A DNA stretch of 64,000 bases from Maioricimonas rarisocia (lineage in GTDB: Bacteria > Planctomycetota > Planctomycetia > Planctomycetales > Planctomycetaceae), in the NCBI RefSeq assembly GCF_007747795.1, contig NZ_CP036275.1, positions 5,138,001-5,202,000 of the forward strand. Direction: 5' to 3'. The notes beneath the pieces are model-generated. The model ran no database searches, had not been told where the DNA came from, and saw only the letters and a list, made by a program, of their open reading frames with translations. Numbering within the stretch: the first letter of the stretch is position 1; the number at the start of each line of letters is the position of its first letter. Below are positions 38,659-47,532 of the stretch, in pieces. The translations under genes were made by a program, and so were the position numbers.

Positions 38659-38988
38659 GGCTGATCGTCCTCTCGTTCTTCGAGGTTCGATGAGTTCGCC
38701 TGAACGTGCCGGCCGCGAAGACGCCCCGTTCGGGTGGCGCGCTGCCATCATACCTGCCATGCGGGCGGATCTGTCTGCAGGGGTCGGGATGGAGGAGTTG
38801 ACCCGGTTCGCCGTCGGATCAGCCTACCACAATTCCCGTTTGCCCGTGCGGTGTCAACGACGTCGTCGACGGTCTTTCCGGAACCGTGGCGGCGATCGTT
38901 CGCCGGACTCTCTCTTGGCACGATTCGCTTGAAACGGTTAGCATCAGTCCGTTCCTCGTTCCTGACTGTCTCGACGGGCCAGACACTC
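38659..38988. other. Divergent intergenic region
   Basis: About 330 bp between the sulfatase operon (minus) and the GYF protein gene (plus). It must hold both promoters. A TTGACC at about 38796 could be a -35 element, but no matching -10 is clear. No gene is seen; frames reading through are extensions of the flanking genes. Confidence 0.4.
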
Positions 38989-39741
38989 ATGAGCACTTTC
39001 TATCGCTATCGGCTGCACGATGCCGAATACGGGCCGGTGGGCTTTCGCGAACTCGTTCGCCTCGTTCGCGACGGAACCATCTCGACAGACGACCCGGTCA
39101 TTGCCGACTGGGAAGACGAGTGGCATCCCGCAGCCGAAGTTGTCGGTCTGTTCCATATGGCCGGCCGGAAGGACGTTCTCGAGAAGTGGGAAGCAGAACG
39201 TCGAGCCCGGCAGGGGATCTCCGAGGAGGACGTTCCGGAGGAGGCCACCGAGGCCGCATCCGATGAGCCTTCGTGGCAGCGGCGGTTCCGGGAGGTTCAG
39301 CAGGAGCAGCATGCCCGGGAGGCGGAGCGACGCAGAGAACAGGAGTTCGAGCTCGCGGGTCGCCGGACTGCAGCAGGCATCGCCGATTCGATCGCCGCCG
39401 CCGAAGACCGGCTCGATCAGCGCGATGCGGCCCGACAGCCGGGACGTCTGCAGCTGATGCGGGAGTCACTGTTTTCCGCATCGGCACTTCATGCTCTGTT
39501 CCGATGGGGCATGGCCTTCATCGCCGCCAACATGGCCGCGTTCGCAGTGCTCAACTGGACCGAAACCGAAGCGCTGCGGTTCCCGGAACGGACCGCCCGC
39601 ACGCCTCCGCCGCCCGTTTTTCCGATCTGGGGAGAATGTTCACAGGCGGAGTACCTGTTTCTATTGATGGATACGATGCTCGCAGCGGGACTTATCGGCT
39701 ACGGAATCGCCCGCGTGCTGGAACTGTTCGCTGACGATTGA
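38989..39741 (+). CDS. GYF_2-domain membrane protein
   Basis: A 250-residue protein of unknown role. Residues about 3-55 resemble the bacterial GYF_2 (DUF4339) domain: YRYRLHDAEYGPVGFRELVRLVRDGTISTDDPVI followed by W. Such domains bind proline-rich peptides in eukaryotes and are often attached to membrane helices in bacteria. Residues about 60-155 are very rich in Glu, Arg and Ala, probably a coiled coil. Two transmembrane helices follow near 168-188 and 222-242. The ATG at 38989 begins the domain exactly; the frame upstream is not conserved-looking. No operon partner is obvious. Confidence 0.75.
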   Translation: MSTFYRYRLHDAEYGPVGFRELVRLVRDGTISTDDPVIADWEDEWHPAAEVVGLFHMAGRKDVLEKWEAERRARQGISEEDVPEEATEAASDEPSWQRRFREVQQEQHAREAERRREQEFELAGRRTAAGIADSIAAAEDRLDQRDAARQPGRLQLMRESLFSASALHALFRWGMAFIAANMAAFAVLNWTETEALRFPERTARTPPPPVFPIWGECSQAEYLFLLMDTMLAAGLIGYGIARVLELFADD

Positions 39742-39811
39742 GGCCGGCACATTCTACGATCGCGATTCAATGACGCACTTCTCGAATTAAGAGTCACACA
39801 TCGACCGGGCC

Positions 39812-41239
39812 ATGCATCCCACCTCATCTCCGAGCGGATCACCTGACGCAGCGACTTCGACGGTCGCCACTACGGACAACCCTCCGCCACTCGGCCTGGT
39901 CGACCGTCTCTGTCGTCGCGCCCGCTTTGTCACCCTGGCGGTGATCCTGCTGCTGGCGGCGCATGCCGGGTTGCTGGCGTACTCGGCAACGCGGCACAGC
40001 CCGACGATGCTCGAGCCGGGATTTCTCGCGGCGGGACTGAGTCACTGGGAGTTCGGCCGGTTCGAGCTGTTTCGGGTCAACCCGCCGCTGGTGCGGATGG
40101 TTGCTGCTCTGCCGGTCCTGGCGGCTGGATACGAAGCAGACTGGAGCGGGTTCTATGAGGGCCCCGGTGCCCGCCCCGAGTTTTCAATGGGAGCGGACTT
40201 CGTCCGGGCCAACGGAGAGCGGTCGATCTGGCTGTTCACCATCGCCCGGTGGGCCTGCCTTCCGTTCAGTCTGGTCGGTGGGCTGTTCTGCTTCCTGTGG
40301 GCGCGGGACCTGTGGCAGCACAACGGCGCCGGGCTGATCGCGTTGACGCTCTGGTGCTTCGAGCCGAATATCCTGGCGCACGGCGAGCTGATAACAACCG
40401 ACGCTGCGGCAACGAGTCTGGGACTGGGAGCGGGCTATCTCTTCTGGCGATGGCTGCGGCAGCCAGGTTGGGAGCGTGCCGGCTGGATGGGACTGATGCT
40501 CGGCCTGGCCCAGCTCACCAAATCGACCTGGCTCGTCCTGTTCGGTCTCTGGCCGTTGTTGTGGCTGCTGTATCGACACTTTCAGCCACGGCGAGACGCG
40601 GACAGTGCCGAATCACCAGGTTCGCTGCCAGCGCAGATTCTACAGCTGGCGGCGGCGCTGCTGCTGGGACTGTACGTGCTCAATCTCGGCTACGCGTACG
40701 ATGGCACGTTCACGAGACTGCAGGACTATACTTTTGTCAGCACGTCGTTCACCGGACTCGAGGAACCGGGCGAGCCAGGCAACCGATTCGCCGAGTCGTG
40801 GCCGGGACACATCCCGGTGCCGTTGCCGCAGCAGTACCTGCTGGGGGTCGACCTGCAGAAGAAGGACTTCGAGGACTACAGCCAGCCCTCTTATCTGAGA
40901 GGCGAATGGAAGGAGGGGGGCTGGTGGTACTACTACCTCTACGGTCTCGCCGTCAAGACACCGCATGGCACGCAGTTGATGCTGCTGTTGGCGATCCTCA
41001 CGCTGTTTCTCCGTCGCGGCCAGCCGGAAAGAGCGGCGGGCGCCGGTGACATGCTCGTACTGCTGACACCCGCCGTCGTTGTGATGGTGCTGGTGAGCGC
41101 GCAGCTGGAATTCAATCACCACCTGCGGTACGTGTTGCCGGTCTTCGGATTCACGTTCGTCTTCTGCGGCGTGACAATCCGCTGGTTTGAAACGCAGCCC
41201 GTTCCCGGGTCAGTCGATGCCCCGCCTTCCACGCAGTGA
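39812..41239 (+). CDS. Multi-pass membrane protein, GT39/ArnT-like
   Basis: A 475-residue integral membrane protein with about 8-10 hydrophobic helices. The first long loop, after helix 1, contains TMLEPGFLAAGLSHWEFGRFELFRVNPPLVRM, which resembles the acidic loop of dolichol- or undecaprenyl-phosphate-sugar-dependent glycosyltransferases (PMT/ArnT type). Others of this family glycosylate envelope proteins or lipids. No full family motif set can be verified by eye, so the enzymatic assignment is tentative. It is followed after 66 bp by a DUF1559 protein. Confidence 0.65.
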   Translation: MHPTSSPSGSPDAATSTVATTDNPPPLGLVDRLCRRARFVTLAVILLLAAHAGLLAYSATRHSPTMLEPGFLAAGLSHWEFGRFELFRVNPPLVRMVAALPVLAAGYEADWSGFYEGPGARPEFSMGADFVRANGERSIWLFTIARWACLPFSLVGGLFCFLWARDLWQHNGAGLIALTLWCFEPNILAHGELITTDAAATSLGLGAGYLFWRWLRQPGWERAGWMGLMLGLAQLTKSTWLVLFGLWPLLWLLYRHFQPRRDADSAESPGSLPAQILQLAAALLLGLYVLNLGYAYDGTFTRLQDYTFVSTSFTGLEEPGEPGNRFAESWPGHIPVPLPQQYLLGVDLQKKDFEDYSQPSYLRGEWKEGGWWYYYLYGLAVKTPHGTQLMLLLAILTLFLRRGQPERAAGAGDMLVLLTPAVVVMVLVSAQLEFNHHLRYVLPVFGFTFVFCGVTIRWFETQPVPGSVDAPPSTQ

Positions 41240-41305
41240 GAAAGTCGCTCCACCGGAACCGTCCCTGCAGTTTCGGATGCCTCGTAACAGCGAGAACCGC
41301 CCATC

Positions 41306-42046
41306 ATGATGATTCCCTCGCACCGCTCACTTCGGCCGTGTTCCTCCCGACGTTCCCGGTCCGGACTGAGTCTGATCGAACTGCTGGTGGTCATCGGCGT
41401 GATCGGTCTGCTCGTGGCACTGGCCCTGCCTGCGATCTCCGGTGCCCGCGCACGGGCGAGAGCGACGCAGTGTGCGAACCACATGCGCCAACTGGGAGTC
41501 GCCCTGCAGGCGCACCAGTCGCAGTATCAGTCGCTACCTCGGGATGGTCAGAACGGCTATGGCTACGTGGTCTACCTCTTGCCTCACCTGGAACAGTCGG
41601 CAATCTACGACAAAATGACGCCGCACCGTGTGGCATTCGCCGATCTCGCTCCCGCCCAGAGGTCGGCCGGCGAGATGCTGCTCGAGGTCGTGCTCTGCCC
41701 GTCCTTCGCGTCCGAATGGAAACTGCAGCCTTCCGGCCTGGCCCGCTTGAGCTATCGTGGCAACGCCGACGTACTGGACGGTGGCATGGATCTGGCAAAT
41801 GTACTGGACGGAGAGAGCACAACCGTCATCGCGGGTGAAACAACTATCGACCAGAGCTGGCTCGAGCCGGGAACCGCCACGCTGACAGCACCGCCCAACC
41901 AGGGAGACTTTGGCAGCCGGCACACGCAGGGGGCTCACTTCCTGATGTGCGACGGTGCCGTACGGTTCATTGCCGACAACGTCGACGGAACAACGTTTCG
42001 CGCCCTGGGCACGGCTAACGGTGGCGACGTCGTTGGGAGTTTCTGA
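41306..42046 (+). CDS. DUF1559 prepilin-like protein, short form
   Basis: A 246-residue pilin-like protein, about 100 residues shorter than its paralogues at 4081 and 52292. The prepilin motif is [15 protein letters not shown], with Leu instead of Phe after the cut and Glu at +5. The next segment ARARARATQCANHMRQLGVALQAHQ is a diverged version of the DUF1559 signature. The C-terminus keeps H-TQGAHFLMC-DG, the H-X9-DG motif. Two ATG codons in tandem (41306 and 41309) can start it. Function unknown; envelope or secretion-associated. Confidence 0.88.
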   Translation: MMIPSHRSLRPCSSRRSRSGLSLIELLVVIGVIGLLVALALPAISGARARARATQCANHMRQLGVALQAHQSQYQSLPRDGQNGYGYVVYLLPHLEQSAIYDKMTPHRVAFADLAPAQRSAGEMLLEVVLCPSFASEWKLQPSGLARLSYRGNADVLDGGMDLANVLDGESTTVIAGETTIDQSWLEPGTATLTAPPNQGDFGSRHTQGAHFLMCDGAVRFIADNVDGTTFRALGTANGGDVVGSF

Positions 42047-42331
42047 GGCGGCTCTCTCTCCCGATGCGCCACGTTCGGAACAGATAGAGAGTTTGCCCCG
42101 TCGCTCGCCTCGCGAAGTTTCCCTCTCTCGCCACTGCCCATAAGGGGCCCCGGCTTCGCTCTCGATGTCTTCGGGCGGCGCACGTGATTCCCCGGGAAAT
42201 ACGTAGCCAGGCGGGGTACGATGTGGGGAGAGCCGCGAGCGGCCATTCGCAGGTGACAAACCTGGTTTGACGGAAGCACGTCGAACAATGGGCAGCGGAG
42301 CCGCGACTCCTCGGACAGGGAGGGCACATCA

Positions 42332-43156
42332 GTGAGCGTCTCCACATCTCGACCAGCGACGCCCTCTCCGTCAACCGGAGGACTCCTGCTGGGAGTCAGC
42401 GGGTTCCTGCAGAAGGGCCGCGAAGAGTTCGAGCCGCTGCTGGAGGCTCTTGGTCCCGAGTGGGTGGACCGACGGTCGCCGCTTCCTGATCACGATCGCG
42501 GATGGTTCGCACTGGTCAACACCGACCCGCGCCAGTGGCCCGATCGAATGCTGGCATCGGTCAACGCGGAACTGGCACGGCACCCGCAAGGCGTACGCAA
42601 AGCGGTGGTGCTGTACTCGATGGGAAATGTCGCCGCGTCGAAGGCGCTGCTGCAACATCCCGATGTGGAAGTTGTCATCAGTATCGCCCCGGCATTCCGA
42701 TTGCCTCCCTACTTCCACTGGCCACTGCGAATCGTCCTGTTTCTGTACGAGTACTTCCTGCTGTTTCTCTTCTGGCTGCGGTGGTTGCCTCTGCCGACGT
42801 TTCAGGCTCCCTGCTATTCGGCCGGACCGGATGCACCGACGTTTCGCTACATTCCCCTGATCGTTGCTGCACGGCTGCTTCAGCTACAGGACCAGACGCG
42901 CCAACTGTGGACCGAAGAAGGTGCAAAGTGGCGGAAGCAGTTTCGGGGACAGGCGGTCGTCATCCAGGGGGAGTCGGACCGAATCGTGGACATCGGATCA
43001 TCCCGCGAATTCGCGAGCGATCTCGGTCCACGTTGCCGCTACGAATCGCTGGCCGATGTGGGACATGATGTCATGGGCGAAGCGGGGCCACACGTGGTGC
43101 CCGAACTACTGCGGATGCTGACCCGCGCACCACGACGCGCGCCGGTCGAAGCCTAG
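42332..43156 (+). CDS. Alpha/beta hydrolase fold protein
   Basis: A 274-residue protein starting with GTG at 42332 behind CAGGGAGGG. The fold shows a nucleophile-elbow-like LYSMGN (Ser at the expected place, but Leu instead of Gly at -2), an acid in GESDRIVD and the histidine in VGHDVM. So a Ser-Asp-His triad is possible but the elbow is non-canonical. A very hydrophobic aromatic stretch (about residues 128-155) may form a lid or membrane contact. It ends 37 bp from the convergent receptor kinase. Substrate unknown, probably a lipid or ester. Confidence 0.7.
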   Translation: MSVSTSRPATPSPSTGGLLLGVSGFLQKGREEFEPLLEALGPEWVDRRSPLPDHDRGWFALVNTDPRQWPDRMLASVNAELARHPQGVRKAVVLYSMGNVAASKALLQHPDVEVVISIAPAFRLPPYFHWPLRIVLFLYEYFLLFLFWLRWLPLPTFQAPCYSAGPDAPTFRYIPLIVAARLLQLQDQTRQLWTEEGAKWRKQFRGQAVVIQGESDRIVDIGSSREFASDLGPRCRYESLADVGHDVMGEAGPHVVPELLRMLTRAPRRAPVEA

Positions 43157-43193
43157 TTGGAATCCAATTTCCACCAGGCGCGCTGCCGGTGCT

Positions 43194-46100
43194 TCACGGA
43201 TTGCCATACATCTCGAGGAAGAGATCGGATGCGGCCTCAGCCGGATCGGTCCAGCGCGGCAACTGGTGGTGCACACTCCAACGCCTCTGAGCCGCATTCA
43301 TCCGTACCTGGAATTCGTTCGAACCGTGGGCATTCCTGCGGAAGAAGCGGAGATTGGCGTCGCGACTTCCGTAAATCATGCCGCGTTCCATCTCGCGAAA
43401 CGTGTCCACGCTGATCGGTTCACCGTCGGTCCCGAGAAAGTCACACGCGGCTTGCAGCGCTGCGGGATCACCGCTCTGCAGCAGTTCCAGGCCACGAAAC
43501 CATGCCCGGATCACCTCCTCGACTTTGTGACGATGCTGAACCAGAAAGTCTTCGCGGACGGTCAGCAGGTCGATGATTGAGCCGGGATCGTCTGCCGCGC
43601 TGGCCACAAGGCGTGAGCCGGGCCGCTCCGAAACAACGCGGGAAAGGAACGGTTCATAGGTGACGACGGCGTCGACATGCCCCCCGAGGAAAGCGTCGAC
43701 AGCTTCCTGCGCGGTCTCGGTCTTCACGTGGCGGAAGTCCGCAAGGTCGAGGCCGTGCTGTTCGCAGAGACCGAGCAGCAGGAAGTGCGGGGCCTCGTGA
43801 TGCATGTAGGCAACGGACTTCCCGCGCAGATCCTCGAAGGTCTCGATGCCTGCCTTCGCAACGACACCGTCGGCCGTCAGCGACGTGTCGAGCATGAGGA
43901 TCGCCCGGGTCGGAATCCGGTTTGCTCTGCCAAGTGCATGCGAGTCGACCAGATACGAGGCAAACTCGAGTTCGCCTGCCAGCACCCGCCGGCCGACATC
44001 CGAGGTCGTGCGAACCGGCACCAGCTCGATGTCCGTCTCCTCGCAGAGTCCCAGTCGAGCCGCCACGACAAGCGGTGCAAAGCCGACCCACGGCTTCACG
44101 CCGACGCGAACCGTGTTGACCGGATTCTCTGATGGGGGCAGCAGGCTTCCCATCAGCACGATTGCCATGACGAAGATCGACACAACGAGCGCCGGAACCA
44201 GAGGCCGACGACGCAGTCGTCGGACGAATCGGGTGACTCGTCCGACGGGGCGGGCCTGAACCGGTTGCTGTTGCAGCACGCGCTCGAGATCCTCCGCGAG
44301 GTCGGCTGCAGTCCGATAACGATGCTCAGGACGTTTCTCGAGGCATTTCAGCACGACGGCGTCGAGATCGACCGAAGCCGCCCGATTGTACTTTCGAACG
44401 GGCTCCGGCTCATGCAGTTCGATCTTCAGCATTGCCTTCGCGTCACCATCTCCGGATTCGATTCCGAGAAACGGCCGCAGCGTCAGCAGTTCCCAGAGCG
44501 TCGCGCCAAGACTGTAGATATCCGTTCGGCGATCGACTTCTGCGGCGTCGATCACCTGTTCGGGACTCGCATAGCGAAGGCTGCCAACGAACTCCCGTGT
44601 GCGGGTAACGCTCTCGTTGCCCTCCGTCGTCAGCTTCGCGACGCCAAGATCCGTCAGCACGACGCGTTTCCCGTCACGCCCGAAGAGAATGTTGTCCGGC
44701 TTGATATCGCGATGAATGATGTTCGCGTCGTGAAGAGCCTGCGTCGCCAGGGCAATACTCCGAACAGCTTCAACGACGCGGCGAACATACGCTGACGACT
44801 CGCAGGCGGTACGCTCTGCCTTCCGCCGGAGATCCCGTTCGTTGCTCCCTGCAGCCGCGGCAGCCTGCGGGCTCGCCCGATCACTGTAATGGTTGCTCGA
44901 AGGTTCCTTTTGACCGGCCACAACAGTGGCCTCACGCAGGGCATCGGCCCAGATGGCTTCGTCCGCACCGGTCTGTTCCGTCGTCCGGAGGTACCGGAGG
45001 AGGCCTGACCCGCCGGTCCCGTCAATCAGTTCCATCGCGTAGTACAGTCGGTCACCCGTCTGGCCAGCCGAGTAAACCCGAATGAGATTCGGATGCTGCA
45101 CACTGCCGAGAGCTCGAATCTCTGTGAGAAACCGGATTCGGGCCGGTTCGTCGTTGACCGTCAGACACTTCACTGCGACTTCGCGTTCCGCATTCGGCTG
45201 CCAGGCCCGGTAAACGACACCGGTGGCACCGGCACCGATCTGTTTGCGAAGCCGGAACTCGCCGATCGACTGCAGAGCCCCGGGGATGAGAGTCGCTTCC
45301 GCGTCTGCCGGGAACGACGCTGCCGACGCAGAACTGTTGACGCTTCCGGACGGCGCATCGGCCGACTCGAGCCAGCGCTGCAGGGCCTCCTGAAACTCAC
45401 TGGCGGACGCATAACGTTGGGATACGTCCCGTGCCAGGGCAGTCGCACAGATCCGATCGAGGGACCGTGGAATCCGTCGGTTCTTCTGACGGGCCGATGG
45501 CGGATCGACGTTGGCAATGAGATCCAGCAGATCCGCCGGCTGACGCGCCATGAACGGTCGACGCCCTGTCAGCAACCGGTACAGCACGACCGCAAGGCTG
45601 TAGATGTCGGTGCGTCCATCAACGCGGTGCCCTTCGCCGCGGGCCTGTTCCGGACTCATATACGCTGGAGTGCCGAGCAACCGCGGACCGCTGCCGGCGT
45701 CGTCTTCCTGCATCGCAAGTCCGAAGTCGGCCAGGTACGGACGCCCCGTGGCGTCGAGCAGGATGTTCGCCGGCTTGATATCGCGATGAACGACACCCTG
45801 TTCGTGTGCGTGCTGCAGAGCATCGGTGAGAGGCAGAATGAGGCGGACCGCCTCGCCGGGAGAGAATGTGTGCGTGGCAACATGCTCAGCAAGGCTCTTG
45901 CCGGCAACGTACTGCGACACGACGAAGCACGCGACGTCAGGATCTGCTTTCGCTTCGTACACCTGAACGATGTGCGGATGACAGAGTTTCGCCAGCGTGC
46001 GTGCCTCTGCCAGGAACGGACCGACGCCCCCCGCTCTATGCACGACGTGCCTGTGCGGCACCTTGATGGCCACAGCGCGGTCGAGCGCTTCATCGTGACC

Positions 46101-46547
46101 AAGATAGACGACGCCGAATGATCCCCGCCCGAGCTCTTTGACGACACGAAAACCGCCAATGACCTGCGGCCTGTTGCCGTCATGCCTGTTGCCGTCATGC
46201 CTGTTGCCGTCATGCCTGTTGCCGTCATGCCTGTTGCCGTCATCGCCGGATGCGTCATCGACATGCCGGTCCCTTGATGTGGAGCCATTGGCAGCGCCAT
46301 CTGGAGTCGCATCGACGGACGGGCCGGGAGACGGCCGGAACTCTGCAGCGAAGAGAGCGTTCGCCTGATACTTGAGAAGCTCCTCGACAGATCCCGACTG
46401 AACCAGCTGTTCGAGGATTTCCTGGCAGGCCGCACACTCGACGACGTGAGACTCGACCCGGACCGCCTGTTCGGCGCGCAGGCCATCCTGCAGAAAGTGC
46501 TGAAGGACAGTCAACTCGGGGCATCTGGTGGCGGAGACGGGATTCAT
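43194..46547 (-). CDS. Tandem Ser/Thr kinase receptor with NMT1/SsuA-like binding protein domain
   Basis: A 1117-residue protein with five parts. (1) Zinc anti-sigma motif H34-x3-C38-x2-C41. (2) A repeat-made linker of HDGNR units (about 102-126). (3) Kinase 1 (about 133-395) with GRGSFGVV, H254-R255-D256 and DFG. (4) Kinase 2 (about 428-765) with GAGATGVV, H612-R613-D614 and DLG. (5) A transmembrane helix (about 780-802) and a C-terminal domain (about 808-1117) like periplasmic NMT1/SsuA substrate-binding proteins: VGVKPWVGFAPLVVAARLG, DVGRRVLAGELEFA, ETAQEAVDAFLGGHVDAVVTYEPF. So it probably senses a small nutrient (thiamine precursor, sulfonate or nitrate type). ATG 46547 has AGGAG upstream; the frame goes on to 46613. 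Divergent from an ECF sigma gene. Confidence 0.9.
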   Translation of the reverse strand: MNPVSATRCPELTVLQHFLQDGLRAEQAVRVESHVVECAACQEILEQLVQSGSVEELLKYQANALFAAEFRPSPGPSVDATPDGAANGSTSRDRHVDDASGDDGNRHDGNRHDGNRHDGNRHDGNRPQVIGGFRVVKELGRGSFGVVYLGHDEALDRAVAIKVPHRHVVHRAGGVGPFLAEARTLAKLCHPHIVQVYEAKADPDVACFVVSQYVAGKSLAEHVATHTFSPGEAVRLILPLTDALQHAHEQGVVHRDIKPANILLDATGRPYLADFGLAMQEDDAGSGPRLLGTPAYMSPEQARGEGHRVDGRTDIYSLAVVLYRLLTGRRPFMARQPADLLDLIANVDPPSARQKNRRIPRSLDRICATALARDVSQRYASASEFQEALQRWLESADAPSGSVNSSASAASFPADAEATLIPGALQSIGEFRLRKQIGAGATGVVYRAWQPNAEREVAVKCLTVNDEPARIRFLTEIRALGSVQHPNLIRVYSAGQTGDRLYYAMELIDGTGGSGLLRYLRTTEQTGADEAIWADALREATVVAGQKEPSSNHYSDRASPQAAAAAGSNERDLRRKAERTACESSAYVRRVVEAVRSIALATQALHDANIIHRDIKPDNILFGRDGKRVVLTDLGVAKLTTEGNESVTRTREFVGSLRYASPEQVIDAAEVDRRTDIYSLGATLWELLTLRPFLGIESGDGDAKAMLKIELHEPEPVRKYNRAASVDLDAVVLKCLEKRPEHRYRTAADLAEDLERVLQQQPVQARPVGRVTRFVRRLRRRPLVPALVVSIFVMAIVLMGSLLPPSENPVNTVRVGVKPWVGFAPLVVAARLGLCEETDIELVPVRTTSDVGRRVLAGELEFASYLVDSHALGRANRIPTRAILMLDTSLTADGVVAKAGIETFEDLRGKSVAYMHHEAPHFLLLGLCEQHGLDLADFRHVKTETAQEAVDAFLGGHVDAVVTYEPFLSRVVSERPGSRLVASAADDPGSIIDLLTVREDFLVQHRHKVEEVIRAWFRGLELLQSGDPAALQAACDFLGTDGEPISVDTFREMERGMIYGSRDANLRFFRRNAHGSNEFQVRMNAAQRRWSVHHQLPRWTDPAEAASDLFLEMYGNP
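46171..46245. repeat. 15-bp in-frame minisatellite in kinase linker
   Basis: Five tandem units of CTGTTGCCGTCATGC (last unit differs in its final bases). On the minus strand they encode HDGNR repeats in the linker between zinc motif and kinase 1. Being a multiple of three, copy-number change keeps the frame and alters linker length. Confidence 0.9.
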
Positions 46548-46859
46548 GGGCGCTCCTGCACGCGCCGGTTCGGGTGTCATGTTCGCGACGCGACTGACGG
46601 TTAAAGCGCACATGTCCGCAGAACGTTACAGGAAACGTTTCGGCGCGGCCGTCCTTCCCGGAAGATTCCGAACCACGCGCGGCCCCGAGTCGGCAATCGA
46701 GCCAACAGCGCGATGGCATGCGGCCCGGGAACCAACGCTAAAAGGGAGGAACGAGAGACTGTCCGTGCTGCTCAGGCCGGCATGACAACCATTCGGATTG
46801 AATGGGGTGACGAATGCCGGTAGTCTCTGTTCAGGGGCAGGCCAACCAGGATACACACG
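46548..46859. other. Divergent promoter region, kinase/ECF sigma
   Basis: About 312 bp between two divergent starts. It should carry both promoters. I see no clear inverted repeat or consensus box. No gene is visible. Confidence 0.35.
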
Positions 46860-47426
46860 ATGGTTAACGGGTCATCGGGCAAGCGCGCGAATCTGCCCGC
46901 CACGGGTCGATCCAGCGCAGAGATGCTGCCGTTCGTCTACGACGAACTGCGGAAACTGGCACGATTCCGCATGTCGCAGGAGCCGCACGGGCACACCCTG
47001 CAGGCGACCGCTCTCGTGCACGAAGTCTTTCTGCGGCTGAGGTCCTGTGGCGGATCGGACAACTGGGACTCCCGCGGCCACTTTCTCGCGGCCGCTGCGG
47101 AGGCGATGCGGCGAATTCTGGTCGAGCGGGCACGTCGCAAGCAGACGCTCAAGCGCGGCGGTGGCTGGCAGCGAGGCTCGCTGGATCATCTCTGCGAGGC
47201 GAGCGATGTCTCGCCGGCCGAGCTTCTGGCGCTCGATGAGAGTCTCACCCGGTTAGCGGAGGAGCATCCGGAGAAGGTCGAGCTGGTCAAACTCCGCTTT
47301 TTTACGGGACTGACCATTCAGGAATCGGCAGAAGCACTCGGGGTCTCGGTCAGTACAGCGAACAACTACTGGGCCTTTGCCAGAAGCTGGCTGCATCTCG
47401 AGATGTCGGAATCCGCAGCGGACTAG
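46860..47426 (+). CDS. ECF sigma factor, TIGR02999-like
   Basis: A 188-residue sigma factor of the TIGR02999-like planctomycete/acidobacterial ECF group: YDELRKLARFRM, LQATALVHEVFLRL, HFLAAAAEAMRRILVERARRK in region 2 and ESAEALGVSVSTANNYWAFARSWL in region 4. Length is normal. The gene is divergent from the tandem-kinase receptor and 106 bp upstream of a WD40 kinase on the same strand, in the arrangement where an ECF factor and kinase work together. Probably controlled through the kinase rather than by a classical anti-sigma (inference). Confidence 0.9.
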   Translation: MVNGSSGKRANLPATGRSSAEMLPFVYDELRKLARFRMSQEPHGHTLQATALVHEVFLRLRSCGGSDNWDSRGHFLAAAAEAMRRILVERARRKQTLKRGGGWQRGSLDHLCEASDVSPAELLALDESLTRLAEEHPEKVELVKLRFFTGLTIQESAEALGVSVSTANNYWAFARSWLHLEMSESAAD

Positions 47427-47532
47427 CGCAAACCGGTGCCGCAGCCTCAAAAACTTCGCGAAATATCTGGACATTTCTTCGCCAGATCTCGCATTTCCAG
47501 AGCAGGGATCCCGATCTCGAGGAACCGCCGGA

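Noticed and set aside
38796-38830. TTGACC as a sigma-70 promoter
   Set aside because: No recognisable -10 at suitable spacing.
43157-43167. TTGGAATCCAA as a terminator
   Set aside because: Five-base stem with a one-base centre and only three T after it; too weak to call.
45093-46121. 342-codon open frame on the plus strand
   Set aside because: Antisense to the tandem-kinase receptor; no domain pattern.
46171-46245. Short tandem repeats as a CRISPR array
   Set aside because: Units are directly adjacent with no spacers and encode protein; it is a coding minisatellite.
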